Shown here piece by piece: positions 51,113 to 59,125 of a stretch of 64,000 bases of DNA (its first letter is position 1; each line of letters begins with the position of its first letter). The DNA lies in assembly GCA_965205925.1 (NCBI GenBank), contig OZ242183.1:930001-994000 (forward strand), written 5' to 3'. Below the pieces are notes generated by a model. The model worked only from the letters and a program-made list of their open reading frames with translations. It did not search any database and was not told the origin of the DNA. A program made the position numbers and the translations under genes. This DNA comes from CAYRJD01 sp965205925. GTDB lineage: Bacteria > Actinomycetota > Acidimicrobiia > Acidimicrobiales > Poriferisodalaceae.

Positions 51113-52340
51113 GCAGCGGCGGATCATCACCCCAGCCGGTAAGAGCAAGGTTTACTACACATAACGCAATTGCCAGTATGAATGCCGGCAAAAATGAATC
51201 AAATAGGTCGGCGGTTAGTCCGCCTACCTGTGGGCCAAGCGCTAGTCCGGCTCCGAACACGATGGTGACTAGCCCATAGGCAGCACCAAATGCATCACCG
51301 TCTAGTTGGCCTGCAATGTGTGCCACTATCGCAGAGATATGGCCGGTGAAAGCAACCCCAAAGACAAACGCTCCGGACAATGCTGCAATCGAGTTGCCGC
51401 TAGCTATGGCGACCATGCCGATGATGGCGAGCAGAGTGCCTATAGCGATGCTGCGACGTGAGCCAAGCCTGTCGGCTAGTGCACCAAGCAGTGGCCCGCC
51501 AAACATGCTGCCTACCCCGATAAGAGAAAAAGCCACGGCGGCAGTAGTTGAAGACAGCCCAGCGTCTTCGGTAAGCAAAGCAACGGTGAAGGTCAACACG
51601 AGAGAGATAACCGCAGCAAATATGCTGTAAATCGACACGGTCAAACGCCAAGCAGGCACCATCTTTAACGCATGGACAGCGGTTCGTAAGCGGGACTGTG
51701 GGTTGACCAAGCCTGAAGCTGAAGTTGTTGCTGTTGACGAGGCTGCAGTTGCTAATGAAGCTCGTTTGCCGAGATGTCTAGTGGTTATGGCCAAGGCAAC
51801 GATCACTACGACTCCGATTACAAACTCAACCAGATAAACCAAGCGCCATCTACCTTGTGTTGTAACTGCGTCGATTATTGATGCTGTTACTAACCCGAAT
51901 CCGACGCCGCCGGTGATCCAGCCCGCTGCTACGCCGCGCTTAGTTGTACCTAACACCTCGGTGGCAAGGCCTGGTGCAGTTACCCAAACACCGGCAGTGG
52001 CACCTCCTGCAAGCACCATTGCCACTGCTACCAATACAACCGACGGACTCCAGGCCAGCAAGGCCAACGTAACGACCACACCGAACAATCCGAATCTGGT
52101 TGTTCTTCCCATGCCAACGCGTGCCACCGTTGCGCTGACCAGAACCGAGCCGAGCAGGTAGGCCAGCAAATTGAGTGAGCCAAGTGCGCCAGCGATGGTG
52201 TTGGAGAGGGAAAAATCATCTCGAACGTCGGTGAACAGCAGAGAATACGTAAACCGTCCAAAAGACTGGCTAACCGCGACTGCAGCCGCAAGAGCTGCCA
52301 AAGGCGCCCAAAGTCGTCGGGTTACGGGCGTCTCATTCAC
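51087..52340 (-). CDS. Major facilitator superfamily transporter
   Basis: A 417-residue carrier with twelve predicted helices. The first is LAALAAAVAVSQSFGRFTYSLLF, with a Gly-Arg-Phe motif. The A-like loop between helices 2 and 3 is VARVGMGRTTRFG, and the second half has LLGALADRLGSRRSIAIGTLLAII. It resembles cyanate/organic-anion type MFS exporters; the substrate is unknown. The C-terminus HKHTTSSN is encoded inside the 34-bp triplication. It is likely the last gene of a minus-strand unit with the EthD-like, enoyl-CoA hydratase and acyl-CoA dehydrogenase genes, so a carboxylic acid or CoA-derived compound is plausible. Confidence 0.87.
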   Translation of the reverse strand: MNETPVTRRLWAPLAALAAAVAVSQSFGRFTYSLLFTDVRDDFSLSNTIAGALGSLNLLAYLLGSVLVSATVARVGMGRTTRFGLFGVVVTLALLAWSPSVVLVAVAMVLAGGATAGVWVTAPGLATEVLGTTKRGVAAGWITGGVGFGLVTASIIDAVTTQGRWRLVYLVEFVIGVVVIVALAITTRHLGKRASLATAASSTATTSASGLVNPQSRLRTAVHALKMVPAWRLTVSIYSIFAAVISLVLTFTVALLTEDAGLSSTTAAVAFSLIGVGSMFGGPLLGALADRLGSRRSIAIGTLLAIIGMVAIASGNSIAALSGAFVFGVAFTGHISAIVAHIAGQLDGDAFGAAYGLVTIVFGAGLALGPQVGGLTADLFDSFLPAFILAIALCVVNLALTGWGDDPPLHKHTTSSN

Positions 52341-52388
52341 TGAAGATTGTCGTTGAAGGCTGGATTTGTTGATCTTGCGATGCTGTGT

Positions 52389-52416
52389 TTGTCAATCGTG
52401 GCTTGTCAATCGTGCG
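52389..52416. repeat. 14-bp tandem duplication at the stop codon of the EthD-like gene
   Basis: TTGTCAATCGTG plus two bases occurs at 52389-52402 (GC) and 52403-52416 (CG). The stop codon and last residues of the minus-strand gene lie in the second unit; the first lies just outside the gene. Confidence 0.85.
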
Positions 52417-53038
52417 GCCAGGTGGTTTTGCTTACAGGAGGGCGCTGATCAAAGATGCGTTCGGTAGCGATTACTCGTCGTGGTGAGCGCTTCGTGTCTG
52501 CAAACTTTGCTACGTCTTCAACGATCGTGTCGAGGTCGTTTTCGTCACCAAAAAAGCGTGTACGCAGATCTGTTTCAGACTCAAAAGCGACTAATGCGAA
52601 CCCGTCGTAGTGCTCTCCGGCCAAGGTAGCGACAATGCTCAGTTGCGTGTAGTCCCACATGCCGGGATGATGCTTAAGAGCTAGTGGAGCATGGATGTCA
52701 CGCCAGTGCATGTCGGCTTGGGCGTGTGTTAGCTCCGGTTTGTGAATCAATGCAAATACGGCGGTGACGCCAGGTGAGGTTTTACCCGGTGCAACTTCGA
52801 CAGGGCGTGAGCGAATCGTGCGCGAGAACACCACATAAAGCCCTAGCTCAGCCGCTGGCAAAAGAGTGTCGATGTTGTCGGTCGTTGCTCTCACCAGAGT
52901 TTTGAATGGTCGCGCCTCTTCGTCGGGAGTCCCATCTGTAGAGGATTTTTTTCTGCAGGTGTAGAGCACACCGTTCGTTGCTTGCGCAGCCGCGCTGGCG
53001 GCCTCAATGTCGTTGCTAACAGCAACCAGTTCTTGCAC
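52406..53038 (-). CDS. EthD-like dimeric alpha/beta-barrel protein
   Basis: A 210-residue protein whose C-terminal half has VTAVFALIHKPELTHAQADMHWRDIHAPLALKHHPGMWDYTQ, the EthD/stress-responsive barrel pattern. The conserved WRDIHAPL helix and a repeated ferredoxin-like half at the N-terminus suggest a tandem barrel. Relatives act as decarboxylase, hydratase or dechlorinating partners in degradation clusters, but no catalytic role can be assigned here. It begins 5 bp after the enoyl-CoA hydratase gene on the same strand, so it probably works on a CoA-linked pathway intermediate. Confidence 0.78.
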   Translation of the reverse strand: MQELVAVSNDIEAASAAAQATNGVLYTCRKKSSTDGTPDEEARPFKTLVRATTDNIDTLLPAAELGLYVVFSRTIRSRPVEVAPGKTSPGVTAVFALIHKPELTHAQADMHWRDIHAPLALKHHPGMWDYTQLSIVATLAGEHYDGFALVAFESETDLRTRFFGDENDLDTIVEDVAKFADTKRSPRRVIATERIFDQRPPVSKTTWPHD

Positions 53039-53043
53039 TATTG

Positions 53044-53829
53044 CTATCGCCCTTTGAACTCTGGGGTGCGCTTATCTAAGAACGCTTGAACGGCTTCTTT
53101 GGTGTCTCTGGTAGTGAAGTTCACCGTCTGTGCCAGACCCTCGCTTTCTAGGGCGGTAGCAAAATCGGCGCTGGCGTTCATGGTGAGCAAGCGTTTTGTC
53201 ATGGCTAGTGCCAATGGTGGACCAGCTGCTAGGCGGTCTGCCCAGTCGCTTACCTCGTCATCAAAACGGTCGCTAGGAATCACAGTGTTTACGAATCCAA
53301 AATCTTGAGCAGTTTTAGCGTCGATTACGTCACCAAAAAACGCTAACTCCTTAGCGCGGTGTAAGCCGATAAGACGAGGCAAAATCCAGGTGCCACCGAA
53401 GTCAACGGAGAGGCCGCGCCGAGCGAATATCTCACTGAAGCGAGCCTGATCGGATGCCAAGATCAGGTCGCAAGCTAAGGCCATGTTCATCCCTGCTCCT
53501 GCAGCGACCCCGTTTACCTTGGCGATTACTGGAACCATGATTGCGTACAGAGCCGACAAGGTCTGATGAATGACGTTCATGGCTTGCAGTTGGTGCATCT
53601 GAGGACCATCACCAGCTAAGTCAGCTCCGCTGCAGAAAGCGTCGCCTGCGCCGGTCATCACCACACAGCGCACATCAGGATCTGCTCCTAGCTCGCTCCA
53701 GGTTTCACGTAGCTCACGCCACATCACAAAATTGGCAGCGTTCTTACGTTCGGGCCGGTTCATCGTGACAGTTACGACACCGTTTTCAGCTGCGTCAATT
53801 ATCAGGGTTTCAAGGGTTTGCGATTTCAT
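53044..53829 (-). CDS. Enoyl-CoA hydratase/isomerase
   Basis: Crotonase-fold enzyme of 261 residues, the usual length. Oxyanion-hole segments are CVVMTGAGDAFCSGADLAGDG and AKVNGVAAGAGMNMALACDLILAS. FARRGLSVDFGGTWILPRLIG has Asp/Gly where classical hydratases have the second Glu, so isomerase or PaaG-like activity is possible. AFLDKRTPEFKGR is the standard C-terminus. It lies between the acyl-CoA dehydrogenase (37 bp upstream) and the EthD-like gene. A TATTGT box (53837-53842, read on the minus strand) lies seven bases before its ATG. Confidence 0.9.
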   Translation of the reverse strand: MKSQTLETLIIDAAENGVVTVTMNRPERKNAANFVMWRELRETWSELGADPDVRCVVMTGAGDAFCSGADLAGDGPQMHQLQAMNVIHQTLSALYAIMVPVIAKVNGVAAGAGMNMALACDLILASDQARFSEIFARRGLSVDFGGTWILPRLIGLHRAKELAFFGDVIDAKTAQDFGFVNTVIPSDRFDDEVSDWADRLAAGPPLALAMTKRLLTMNASADFATALESEGLAQTVNFTTRDTKEAVQAFLDKRTPEFKGR

Positions 53830-53865
53830 TGTCGCGACAATAGCTAGGTTGCTAGATGCATTGCC

Positions 53866-55029
53866 TCAAATTCGACCAAGATCTAGATCCAAACTGCCAC
53901 GAGCGATGTTGGCGTACAGCACATCGGTAGGACCTTCGGCCATGCGAAATGACCGCACGCGCCGCAAAATTTCGCTGAGTTCGTGGGTGTCGACCAGTGC
54001 CTGCCCTCCCACTATCTGCACTGCTTCATCGATTAGTTGACCAACGGTTTCGGTTGCGACGACTTTGACTGCCATCACCTCGTTGACGGAGTTTTCACCG
54101 GCGTCGATTATGCGAGCGGTTCGATAAACAGCACTTCGAGCCGCATAGGCGTTTGCACGCATAGCACCGAGTCTGTTTCGCGCGGTTTCGTGCCCTGGGA
54201 TTGGGTCGGTCTGTCCGGTCCGTCCTGTAGCAGACTGCCCACGAAGGTGTTGCTCAACCAGGCCGATCGCGAATGAGCACAAACCGACGCTGTTAGCGGC
54301 TAGCGCCATTCGAACGCCGTTTATCTGGTTAAGTGCGCGCCCCATACCTTTACCGGGTTGGCCGAGCACGTGGCTAACTGGTACATGCACATCGGTAAAG
54401 GTGAACCCAGCGTGGTGGCTGCCATCAAGTGAACCGAACCGCCGCACCAACTCCACACCCGGACGATCGGTTTCAATGAACACCATCGCGGGACCGCTGT
54501 TTTCTATTTCTACGAGTGTGTTAATGAAATGGGCGTCAGCGCCACTAGTTACGTATGACTTTTGTCCATTCACCACCAGTTCGTCGCCCTCAGTTCTTGC
54601 CCAGGTTGGGCGAGCTGCGTCTGCTGGCTCGGTAAAGCCAAAGCCGCCGCGCAGTTCTCCCGACAAATACTTCGGCAGCACATTCGAGCGCAGCGGTTCG
54701 CTGACACCCGCCAACATGGTGGGGGTAGGTCCGAAGATGCCTGCCAGGTGACCGACATTGCGCTGGCAAAGTGTGTCTCGCACTATTACCAAATCCAGTG
54801 CGGGTGTGCCGCTAGAAGCCGGATTTCCTGTGGCTGGCCCTGTGGTTGGCAAAGCGGCAGCGTCTTGTTGTGTCAGCCTCCAGATGCCAGCAGCCTTGGA
54901 AGCACCCATGACGGCGGTGTACAGATCGACATCTGATAGCTGAGCTTTAACCAGTTCTGCAAGTTGTTGCGCCAGAGACTCGGCGCTGTCAAGCAGATTT
55001 GTTTGATCAGAATCTAAAAAATCAGGCAC
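53866..55029 (-). CDS. Acyl-CoA dehydrogenase family protein
   Basis: FAD-dependent alpha,beta-dehydrogenation of an acyl-CoA. In 387 residues the middle domain has GGFGFTEPADAARPTWARTEGDELVVNGQKSYVTSGADA and the C-terminal helical domain has QINGVRMALAANSVGLCSFAI and QIVGGQALVDTHELSEILRRVRSFRMAEGPTDVL. Gly replaces the common catalytic Glu in the GQALVDTHELSEILRRVR region, where other members use a different Glu, so the base is uncertain. The N-terminal helical domain is short and diverged. The ATG at 55029 lies only 12 nt after the 3' end of tmRNA on the same strand. Confidence 0.87.
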   Translation of the reverse strand: MPDFLDSDQTNLLDSAESLAQQLAELVKAQLSDVDLYTAVMGASKAAGIWRLTQQDAAALPTTGPATGNPASSGTPALDLVIVRDTLCQRNVGHLAGIFGPTPTMLAGVSEPLRSNVLPKYLSGELRGGFGFTEPADAARPTWARTEGDELVVNGQKSYVTSGADAHFINTLVEIENSGPAMVFIETDRPGVELVRRFGSLDGSHHAGFTFTDVHVPVSHVLGQPGKGMGRALNQINGVRMALAANSVGLCSFAIGLVEQHLRGQSATGRTGQTDPIPGHETARNRLGAMRANAYAARSAVYRTARIIDAGENSVNEVMAVKVVATETVGQLIDEAVQIVGGQALVDTHELSEILRRVRSFRMAEGPTDVLYANIARGSLDLDLGRI

Positions 55030-55041
55030 AGCAAACCCGGA

Positions 55042-55405
55042 TGGTGGAGATGGCGGGAATCGAACCCGCGTCCTTCAACGTTTCTATGAGTCTTCTCCGA
55101 GCGCAGTCGTTATAAAATTGTCAGGCACAGGCAAGTTAACGACACCCAACCTGCGCCTTAGTTAGACGATTTTTGTCCCCAGCACCCCACCAACAAAGAT
55201 GTTGGGCAAGCTTCGCAGTTGATGGCACCGGTACCCGCGAAGCAGGGGCACTCAGGCCGACTCACTACTTAAAAACTAAGCGGCAAGCGCCAGGTCGACT
55301 TTGTTGTCGTTGGCGTTTAAAATTGTTCCGGCTCTTTAACGTGGCTCCGGAGACCACGGCTCGCTTCATTCACTTCAACCGTCAAAGTCAATACCGATCA
55401 CCCCC
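55042..55405 (-). ncRNA. ssrA: Transfer-messenger RNA (tmRNA)
   Basis: Rescues stalled ribosomes. On the minus strand the 3' end gives the tRNA-like T-arm GGTTCGATTCCCGCC and an encoded CCA (55042-55044). The 5' end GGGGGUG (from 55405) pairs with CAUCUCC of the 3' end, giving a 7-bp acceptor stem with two G-U pairs. The tag reading frame (55276-55314) encodes ANDNKVDLALAA followed by TAG, a normal proteolysis tag ending in ALAA. The total of 364 nt is typical of one-piece tmRNA. smpB lies 214 bp upstream on the same strand. Confidence 0.95.
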
Positions 55406-55619
55406 GTGGTGGATAAGTCAGTTTCGGCAGCCAGAAAGTGCACTAGCCCTGAGTTACCGCAGCCATAATCATACCGGTAAGGCGCAAAAATGGTCGTTTC
55501 CCTTGGAATTAACTTGGAATTTCTCTAGATTTCCTCTTGGAAAATCCTATTTTGTGGCAGAGTCATTACAGAACTGTTACCCAGGTGTGCCTGCAAGCTT
55601 GACAGAGCGTTTGCTCTAG
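55406..55619. other. Gap between smpB and ssrA
   Basis: 214 bp that should hold the ssrA promoter. I see an 11-bp imperfect duplication (ACTTGGAATT, near 55500-55522) but no convincing -35/-10 pair. No gene is apparent. Confidence 0.5.
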
Positions 55620-56096
55620 CTAGCGGCGGCGATATCGCAAGGCACGTTCGGCTTCACGGTCGCTTTCGCGTTTGCGCAGCGCTTGTCGCTTGTCATACAG
55701 ACGTCTGCTCTTGGTTAGGGCCAGTTCCACCTTGGCGAAGCCATTTACGAAGTACAGCGAAAGCGGAATGAGCTGTAAACGCTCTTGTTGCACGCGTGCA
55801 CGTAACCGATCAATCTCGGCGCGCTGCAACAGCATCTTGCGCGGCCGAGCAATCTCGTGAGCATCTTGCGCGGCCGCATGATTCCACGGAGAGATGTGCA
55901 TTCCCATTAGCCACATCTCATTACGGCGAACCAATGCGTACGCCTCATCAATTTGAACTGTGCGCGCTCGTATCGATTTCACTTCTGTGCCGCGCAGAAC
56001 TATTCCGCACTCAAGCGTTTCAAGTACCTCATAGTTCGCGCGAGCGCGACGGTTACTCGCTACCACCATGCGTTCTGAAGCACTACTAGGTGGCAT
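55620..56096 (-). CDS. smpB: SsrA-binding protein
   Basis: Binds tmRNA and delivers it to stalled ribosomes. A 158-residue protein with YEVLETLECGIVLRGTEVKSIR near the N-terminus, PRKMLLQRAEIDRL and PLSLYFVNGFAKVELALTKSRRLYDKRQALRKRE, ending in a basic tail that enters the decoding site. The segment SPWNHAAAQDAHEIARPRK departs from the usual loop and coincides with a 17-bp direct repeat in the DNA. The ATG start follows the family N-terminus with a short Ser-rich extension. It pairs functionally with ssrA just downstream. Confidence 0.93.
   Translation of the reverse strand: MPPSSASERMVVASNRRARANYEVLETLECGIVLRGTEVKSIRARTVQIDEAYALVRRNEMWLMGMHISPWNHAAAQDAHEIARPRKMLLQRAEIDRLRARVQQERLQLIPLSLYFVNGFAKVELALTKSRRLYDKRQALRKRESDREAERALRYRRR
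55831..55876. repeat. 17-bp direct repeat within smpB
   Basis: AGCATCTTGCGCGGCCG at 55831-55847 and 55860-55876, 29 bp apart (not a multiple of three), so the two copies are read in different frames. They flank the SmpB loop that looks atypical. Confidence 0.88.
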
Positions 56097-56172
56097 CCTT
56101 GCGAGGGTACCTGGGGCGATTTTGCAAAGGTCGCCTTAGCCTTAGGAGTGATCAACGTTTGTTCAGGAGAAA

Positions 56173-56454
56173 ATGATGGCTGTAACAGTTCGACTGCCAA
56201 CCGTGCTGCGACCGCACGCTGATGGCAAATCAACCATTGATGTTGAGGCATCGACGGTGTCGGAAGCAGTGGACAGCTTGATTGCGCAGTTTCCTGGAAT
56301 CAAATCAAACCTGTTGAACGACGATGGCAGTCTGCATCGTTTCGTCAACGTTTATGTAAACGACGAAGATGTCAGGTACCTAGAGCAGCTGGCCACTCCG
56401 GTAGCCATCGGAGATGAGTTGTCGATATTGCCTGCCGTAGCAGGCGGGAAGTAG
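56173..56454 (+). CDS. cysO: Sulfur-carrier protein CysO-like (ubiquitin-fold) with one residue after Gly-Gly
   Basis: Small beta-grasp sulfur carrier for cysteine synthesis. In 93 residues (or 92 from the second ATG) the segments VRLPTVLRPHADGK, LHRFVNVYVNDEDVRYL and LSILPAVAGG match mycobacterial CysO closely. Unlike that protein, the codon after Gly-Gly is AAG (Lys) and only then TAG, so the carrier ends in GGK. The terminal Gly must be exposed before a ThiF-type enzyme can activate it, so a peptidase should trim it. The Mec+ JAMM protease gene that sits beside cysO in Mycobacterium is not in this window. cysM follows 26 bp later. Confidence 0.9.
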   Translation: MMAVTVRLPTVLRPHADGKSTIDVEASTVSEAVDSLIAQFPGIKSNLLNDDGSLHRFVNVYVNDEDVRYLEQLATPVAIGDELSILPAVAGGK

Positions 56455-56480
56455 CTCGGTCAGCCCATCAAACTGGCTAA

Positions 56481-57431
56481 ATGGCCGCGTACCGCGATAT
56501 ACAGGAGTTGGTTGGCAACACTCCGGTGCTCGATGTGAGCACGCTAAGCCCAAACCCTGAGGTTGAAATCTGGGCGAAGCTGGAAGGAAACAATCCGACC
56601 GGTTCCGTGAAAGATCGCATTGCGTTAGCGATGATCAACAGAGCCGAAAAAGAGGGTCGCCTCAAGCCAAGGTCAGTTATTTTGGAGCCGTCATCGGGTA
56701 ACACTGGAATTTCTCTGGCTCTGATTGCACGCCGACGTGGATATCAGTTGAAGGTCGTGTTGCCCGAGAACGTGTCGCCCGAACGTCGGCAAATGCTGCA
56801 GGTTTTTGGAGTCGAGATCATTACCAGCCCGGGTGACCAGGGCTCAAACGGCGCGGTGCGAATGGCTCAAGAATTAGCTGCCAAGCACGATGATTGGGTG
56901 ATGTTGTTTCAGTACGGCAACGCTGACAACCCTCAAGCTCACTACGACACCACTGGCCCAGAGATTTTGAGTGACGTTCCGCAAATCACACACTTTGTCG
57001 GATGCTTAGGTACAAGTGGCACGTTGCTAGGTGCCGGACGTTACCTGCGCGAGCACAAGCCCGAAGTTGAGATTTGGGCTATAGAGCCACCAGTGGGCGA
57101 ACACGTAGAAGGGCTTCGCAACCTGTCTGAAGGGTTCGTACCTCCGGTGTTTGACGAGTGGAACGGACTTGAGCTGATTGATCGAAAGATGATCGTGCGC
57201 CAGCGTGAGAGCATTGAGGGCACGCGGGAGCTACTGGACAAAACCGGTGTGTTCGCTGGAATTTCGTCAGGAGCTGCGTTGGCTGGCGCCCGCAAGGCAG
57301 CAAAACAGATTGAAAGCGGTGCGGTGGTGTTTGTGGCATCTGATCACGGTTGGAAATACCTTTCAACAAACGCTTGGACCGGTGATCTAGACACAACGGC
57401 GCAACGATTAGACGATGTGATTTATTTTTGA
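56481..57431 (+). CDS. cysM: Cysteine synthase, CysM type (probable O-phosphoserine sulfhydrylase)
   Basis: PLP enzyme that makes cysteine, in the CysO system from O-phosphoserine and the carrier-bound thiocarboxylate. In 316 residues the PLP lysine lies in NNPTGSVKDRIALAMI, the substrate loop is EPSSGNTGISLALIA, the phosphate-binding loop is GTSGTLLGAGRYL, and the C-terminal SSGAAL-type motif is FAGISSGAALAGARKAA. The C-terminus GDLDTTAQRLDDVIYF resembles mycobacterial CysM, whose tail closes over the active site. Adjacency to cysO supports the CysO-dependent route. O-acetylserine use is the alternative. Confidence 0.93.
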   Translation: MAAYRDIQELVGNTPVLDVSTLSPNPEVEIWAKLEGNNPTGSVKDRIALAMINRAEKEGRLKPRSVILEPSSGNTGISLALIARRRGYQLKVVLPENVSPERRQMLQVFGVEIITSPGDQGSNGAVRMAQELAAKHDDWVMLFQYGNADNPQAHYDTTGPEILSDVPQITHFVGCLGTSGTLLGAGRYLREHKPEVEIWAIEPPVGEHVEGLRNLSEGFVPPVFDEWNGLELIDRKMIVRQRESIEGTRELLDKTGVFAGISSGAALAGARKAAKQIESGAVVFVASDHGWKYLSTNAWTGDLDTTAQRLDDVIYF

Positions 57432-57497
57432 TGCTCCTATTTTCTGTGCCAACCACAAGGTCTAGCCTCAATACGTGGCTGAGGAACTGCTAACACC

Positions 57498-58238
57498 GTG
57501 AGTGGTCTCTCTATAAGGGTTCTGGGATGTTCGGGCAGCTACTCCTCACCAGGATTGGCCTGCAGTGGATATCTGTTATGCAGCGACACCACCAATATCT
57601 GGGTTGATTGCGGTCCCGGCACCTTGTCCAACCTGCAAAAAGACGTTGCTTTGAGCGACTTGGATGCCATCGTCGTATCACATCATCATCCCGACCATTG
57701 CACCGAGTTGCCTGTGGTTTACAACGCTGGGAAGTACTACCTAGGCATTGAAGAGATGCTGGTGGTAACCACTGATGATGTGCGACAAGTGACAGAAGCA
57801 TTCCAAAACGATGGAGACACCAACGATCTGTTCAACTGGCAGATCGTCAAGGACAGAGACACCGTCCAGGTAGGCGACATCAACATTCGTTTTTCGCAAA
57901 CAGACCACCCGGTAGAGACACTGGCGATGCGCTTTGATGACGAATCGAGTTCGGTGGTTTACACATCGGATACGGGCTCTAACTGGTCGCTGTCTGAATT
58001 GGGACCTGAGCCCGATTTGGTTATTGGAGAGGGCACATTTTTGGCTGCTAATAACAGTGTCGGGCCCCACGTGACCTGTGAATGGATAGCAAATGAAGCC
58101 AACGCAGTGAGCGCAAAACAGCTGGTGATTACTCATGTCCCGCCAGGGTCTGATCCGGCCGATCATCTGACAGAGGCCGCAGCAGTTTTTACAGGACCGG
58201 TCTTCGTGGCTACCGAAGGAGCCATGTACCAGGCTTGA
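57498..58238 (+). CDS. Metallo-beta-lactamase fold hydrolase, Rv1339-like
   Basis: A 246-residue MBL-fold protein. VLGCSGSYSSPGLACSGYLL at the start, the metal motif SHHHPDHCTELP, TDHPVETLAMRF, YTSDTG and ITHVPPG follow the layout of the Mycobacterium Rv1339 group, described as an atypical class II cyclic-AMP phosphodiesterase and related to RNase Z. His-x-His-x-Asp-His is intact, so it should bind two metals. It sits between cysM and rph as in Mycobacterium. The GTG start follows the conserved start of the family. Its stop lies within a 10-bp tandem duplication. Confidence 0.87.
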   Translation: MSGLSIRVLGCSGSYSSPGLACSGYLLCSDTTNIWVDCGPGTLSNLQKDVALSDLDAIVVSHHHPDHCTELPVVYNAGKYYLGIEEMLVVTTDDVRQVTEAFQNDGDTNDLFNWQIVKDRDTVQVGDINIRFSQTDHPVETLAMRFDDESSSVVYTSDTGSNWSLSELGPEPDLVIGEGTFLAANNSVGPHVTCEWIANEANAVSAKQLVITHVPPGSDPADHLTEAAAVFTGPVFVATEGAMYQA

Positions 58239-58253
58239 TGGCCCTTGATGGCC
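58234..58253 (+). repeat. 10-bp tandem duplication across the stop of the MBL gene
   Basis: CTTGATGGCC twice (58234-58243, 58244-58253). The first copy contains the TGA stop. Confidence 0.88.
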
Positions 58254-58256
58254 TTG

Positions 58257-58292
58257 GTGTTTATGGTGGTGTTTACGGTGGTATTTACAGTC
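58257..58292 (+). repeat. 12-bp tandem triplication between the MBL gene and rph
   Basis: Units GTGTTTATGGTG, GTGTTTACGGTG and GTATTTACAGTC at 58257-58268, 58269-58280 and 58281-58292, in the 85-bp gap before rph. A ribosome site TAGGAAAAG follows at 58311-58319. Confidence 0.85.
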
Positions 58293-58323
58293 CCGATACA
58301 ACGATTCATTTAGGAAAAGAACC

Positions 58324-59082
58324 ATGCAAGAAACAAAACAAGAGGCAATACGCCCCGATGGTCGCGCAGCCGATGAGTTGCGGCCTATCACCTTCGAGCG
58401 CTATTACACGAAGCAAACCGCCGGCTCGGTACTGACGCGATTTGGTGATACGACGGTGCTGTGTACCGCTTCGGTAAACGATGATGTGCCCAGATGGATG
58501 AGAGATCTTGATCCACCGCGTGGCTGGGTGACTGCAGAGTATTCGATGCTGCCAGGTTCAAGCCCTGAGCGAGTTCGGCGCGAATCCAAAGCGGGCAAGC
58601 AGAAAGGCCGTACGTTGGAAATCGAGCGGCTTATTGCACGCTCATTGCGCGCAGTGTGTGACCTCGAAAAATTAGGTGCGCGCGAGGTGACCGTTGATTG
58701 CGATGTATTGCAAGCTGATGGTGGAACTCGCACTGCATCAATCTGCGGAGGCTGGGTGGCTCTACACGACGCGTGTATAGATCTACTAAATCGTGGCCTA
58801 ATCGCGCACTATCCCATTATTGACGCTTGTGCGGCGGTGTCGGTTGGAGTGGTGGGCGGTGCTTCAGTGCTAGACCTGCCCTACGTTGAGGATTCTCGCG
58901 CTGAGGTCGACATGAATGTGGTGATGACAGGCGCAGGTCGTTTTGTTGAAGTGCAAGGTACCGCTGAAGGCGATCCATTTAGCAATGAAGAACTGTCGGC
59001 AATGCTGGAGTTAGCGCGCGGTGCAATAGCGGAGATTGTCGAGCTGCAACGATTGGCGATCAGCGAAGAACGACCGACCTAG
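58324..59082 (+). CDS. rph: Ribonuclease PH
   Basis: Phosphate-dependent 3'-5' exoribonuclease that trims tRNA precursors. In 252 residues the motifs PDGRAADELRPI, FGDTTVLCTASV, GWVTAEYSMLPGSS, RESKAGKQKGRTLEIERLIARSLRA, VDCDVLQADGGTRTASICGG and FVEVQGTAEGDPFS are intact, including the phosphate-binding Arg region and catalytic Asp. The ATG start is preceded by TAGGAAAAG at a good distance. Order cysM, MBL hydrolase, rph, rdgB matches mycobacteria. Confidence 0.95.
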   Translation: MQETKQEAIRPDGRAADELRPITFERYYTKQTAGSVLTRFGDTTVLCTASVNDDVPRWMRDLDPPRGWVTAEYSMLPGSSPERVRRESKAGKQKGRTLEIERLIARSLRAVCDLEKLGAREVTVDCDVLQADGGTRTASICGGWVALHDACIDLLNRGLIAHYPIIDACAAVSVGVVGGASVLDLPYVEDSRAEVDMNVVMTGAGRFVEVQGTAEGDPFSNEELSAMLELARGAIAEIVELQRLAISEERPT

Positions 59083-59125
59083 ATACCGATCAAGTCTCAG
59101 TTGGTGGGCACTGGGATCTAGCTCT

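Noticed and set aside
55173..55619. Plus-strand open frame of about 148 codons
   Set aside because: It lies over the tmRNA gene and the smpB-ssrA gap; the tmRNA structure and tag frame on the other strand explain the sequence.
57741..58391. Minus-strand open frame of about 216 codons
   Set aside because: Antisense to the MBL hydrolase and the start of rph, with odd Cys/His-rich composition and no domain.
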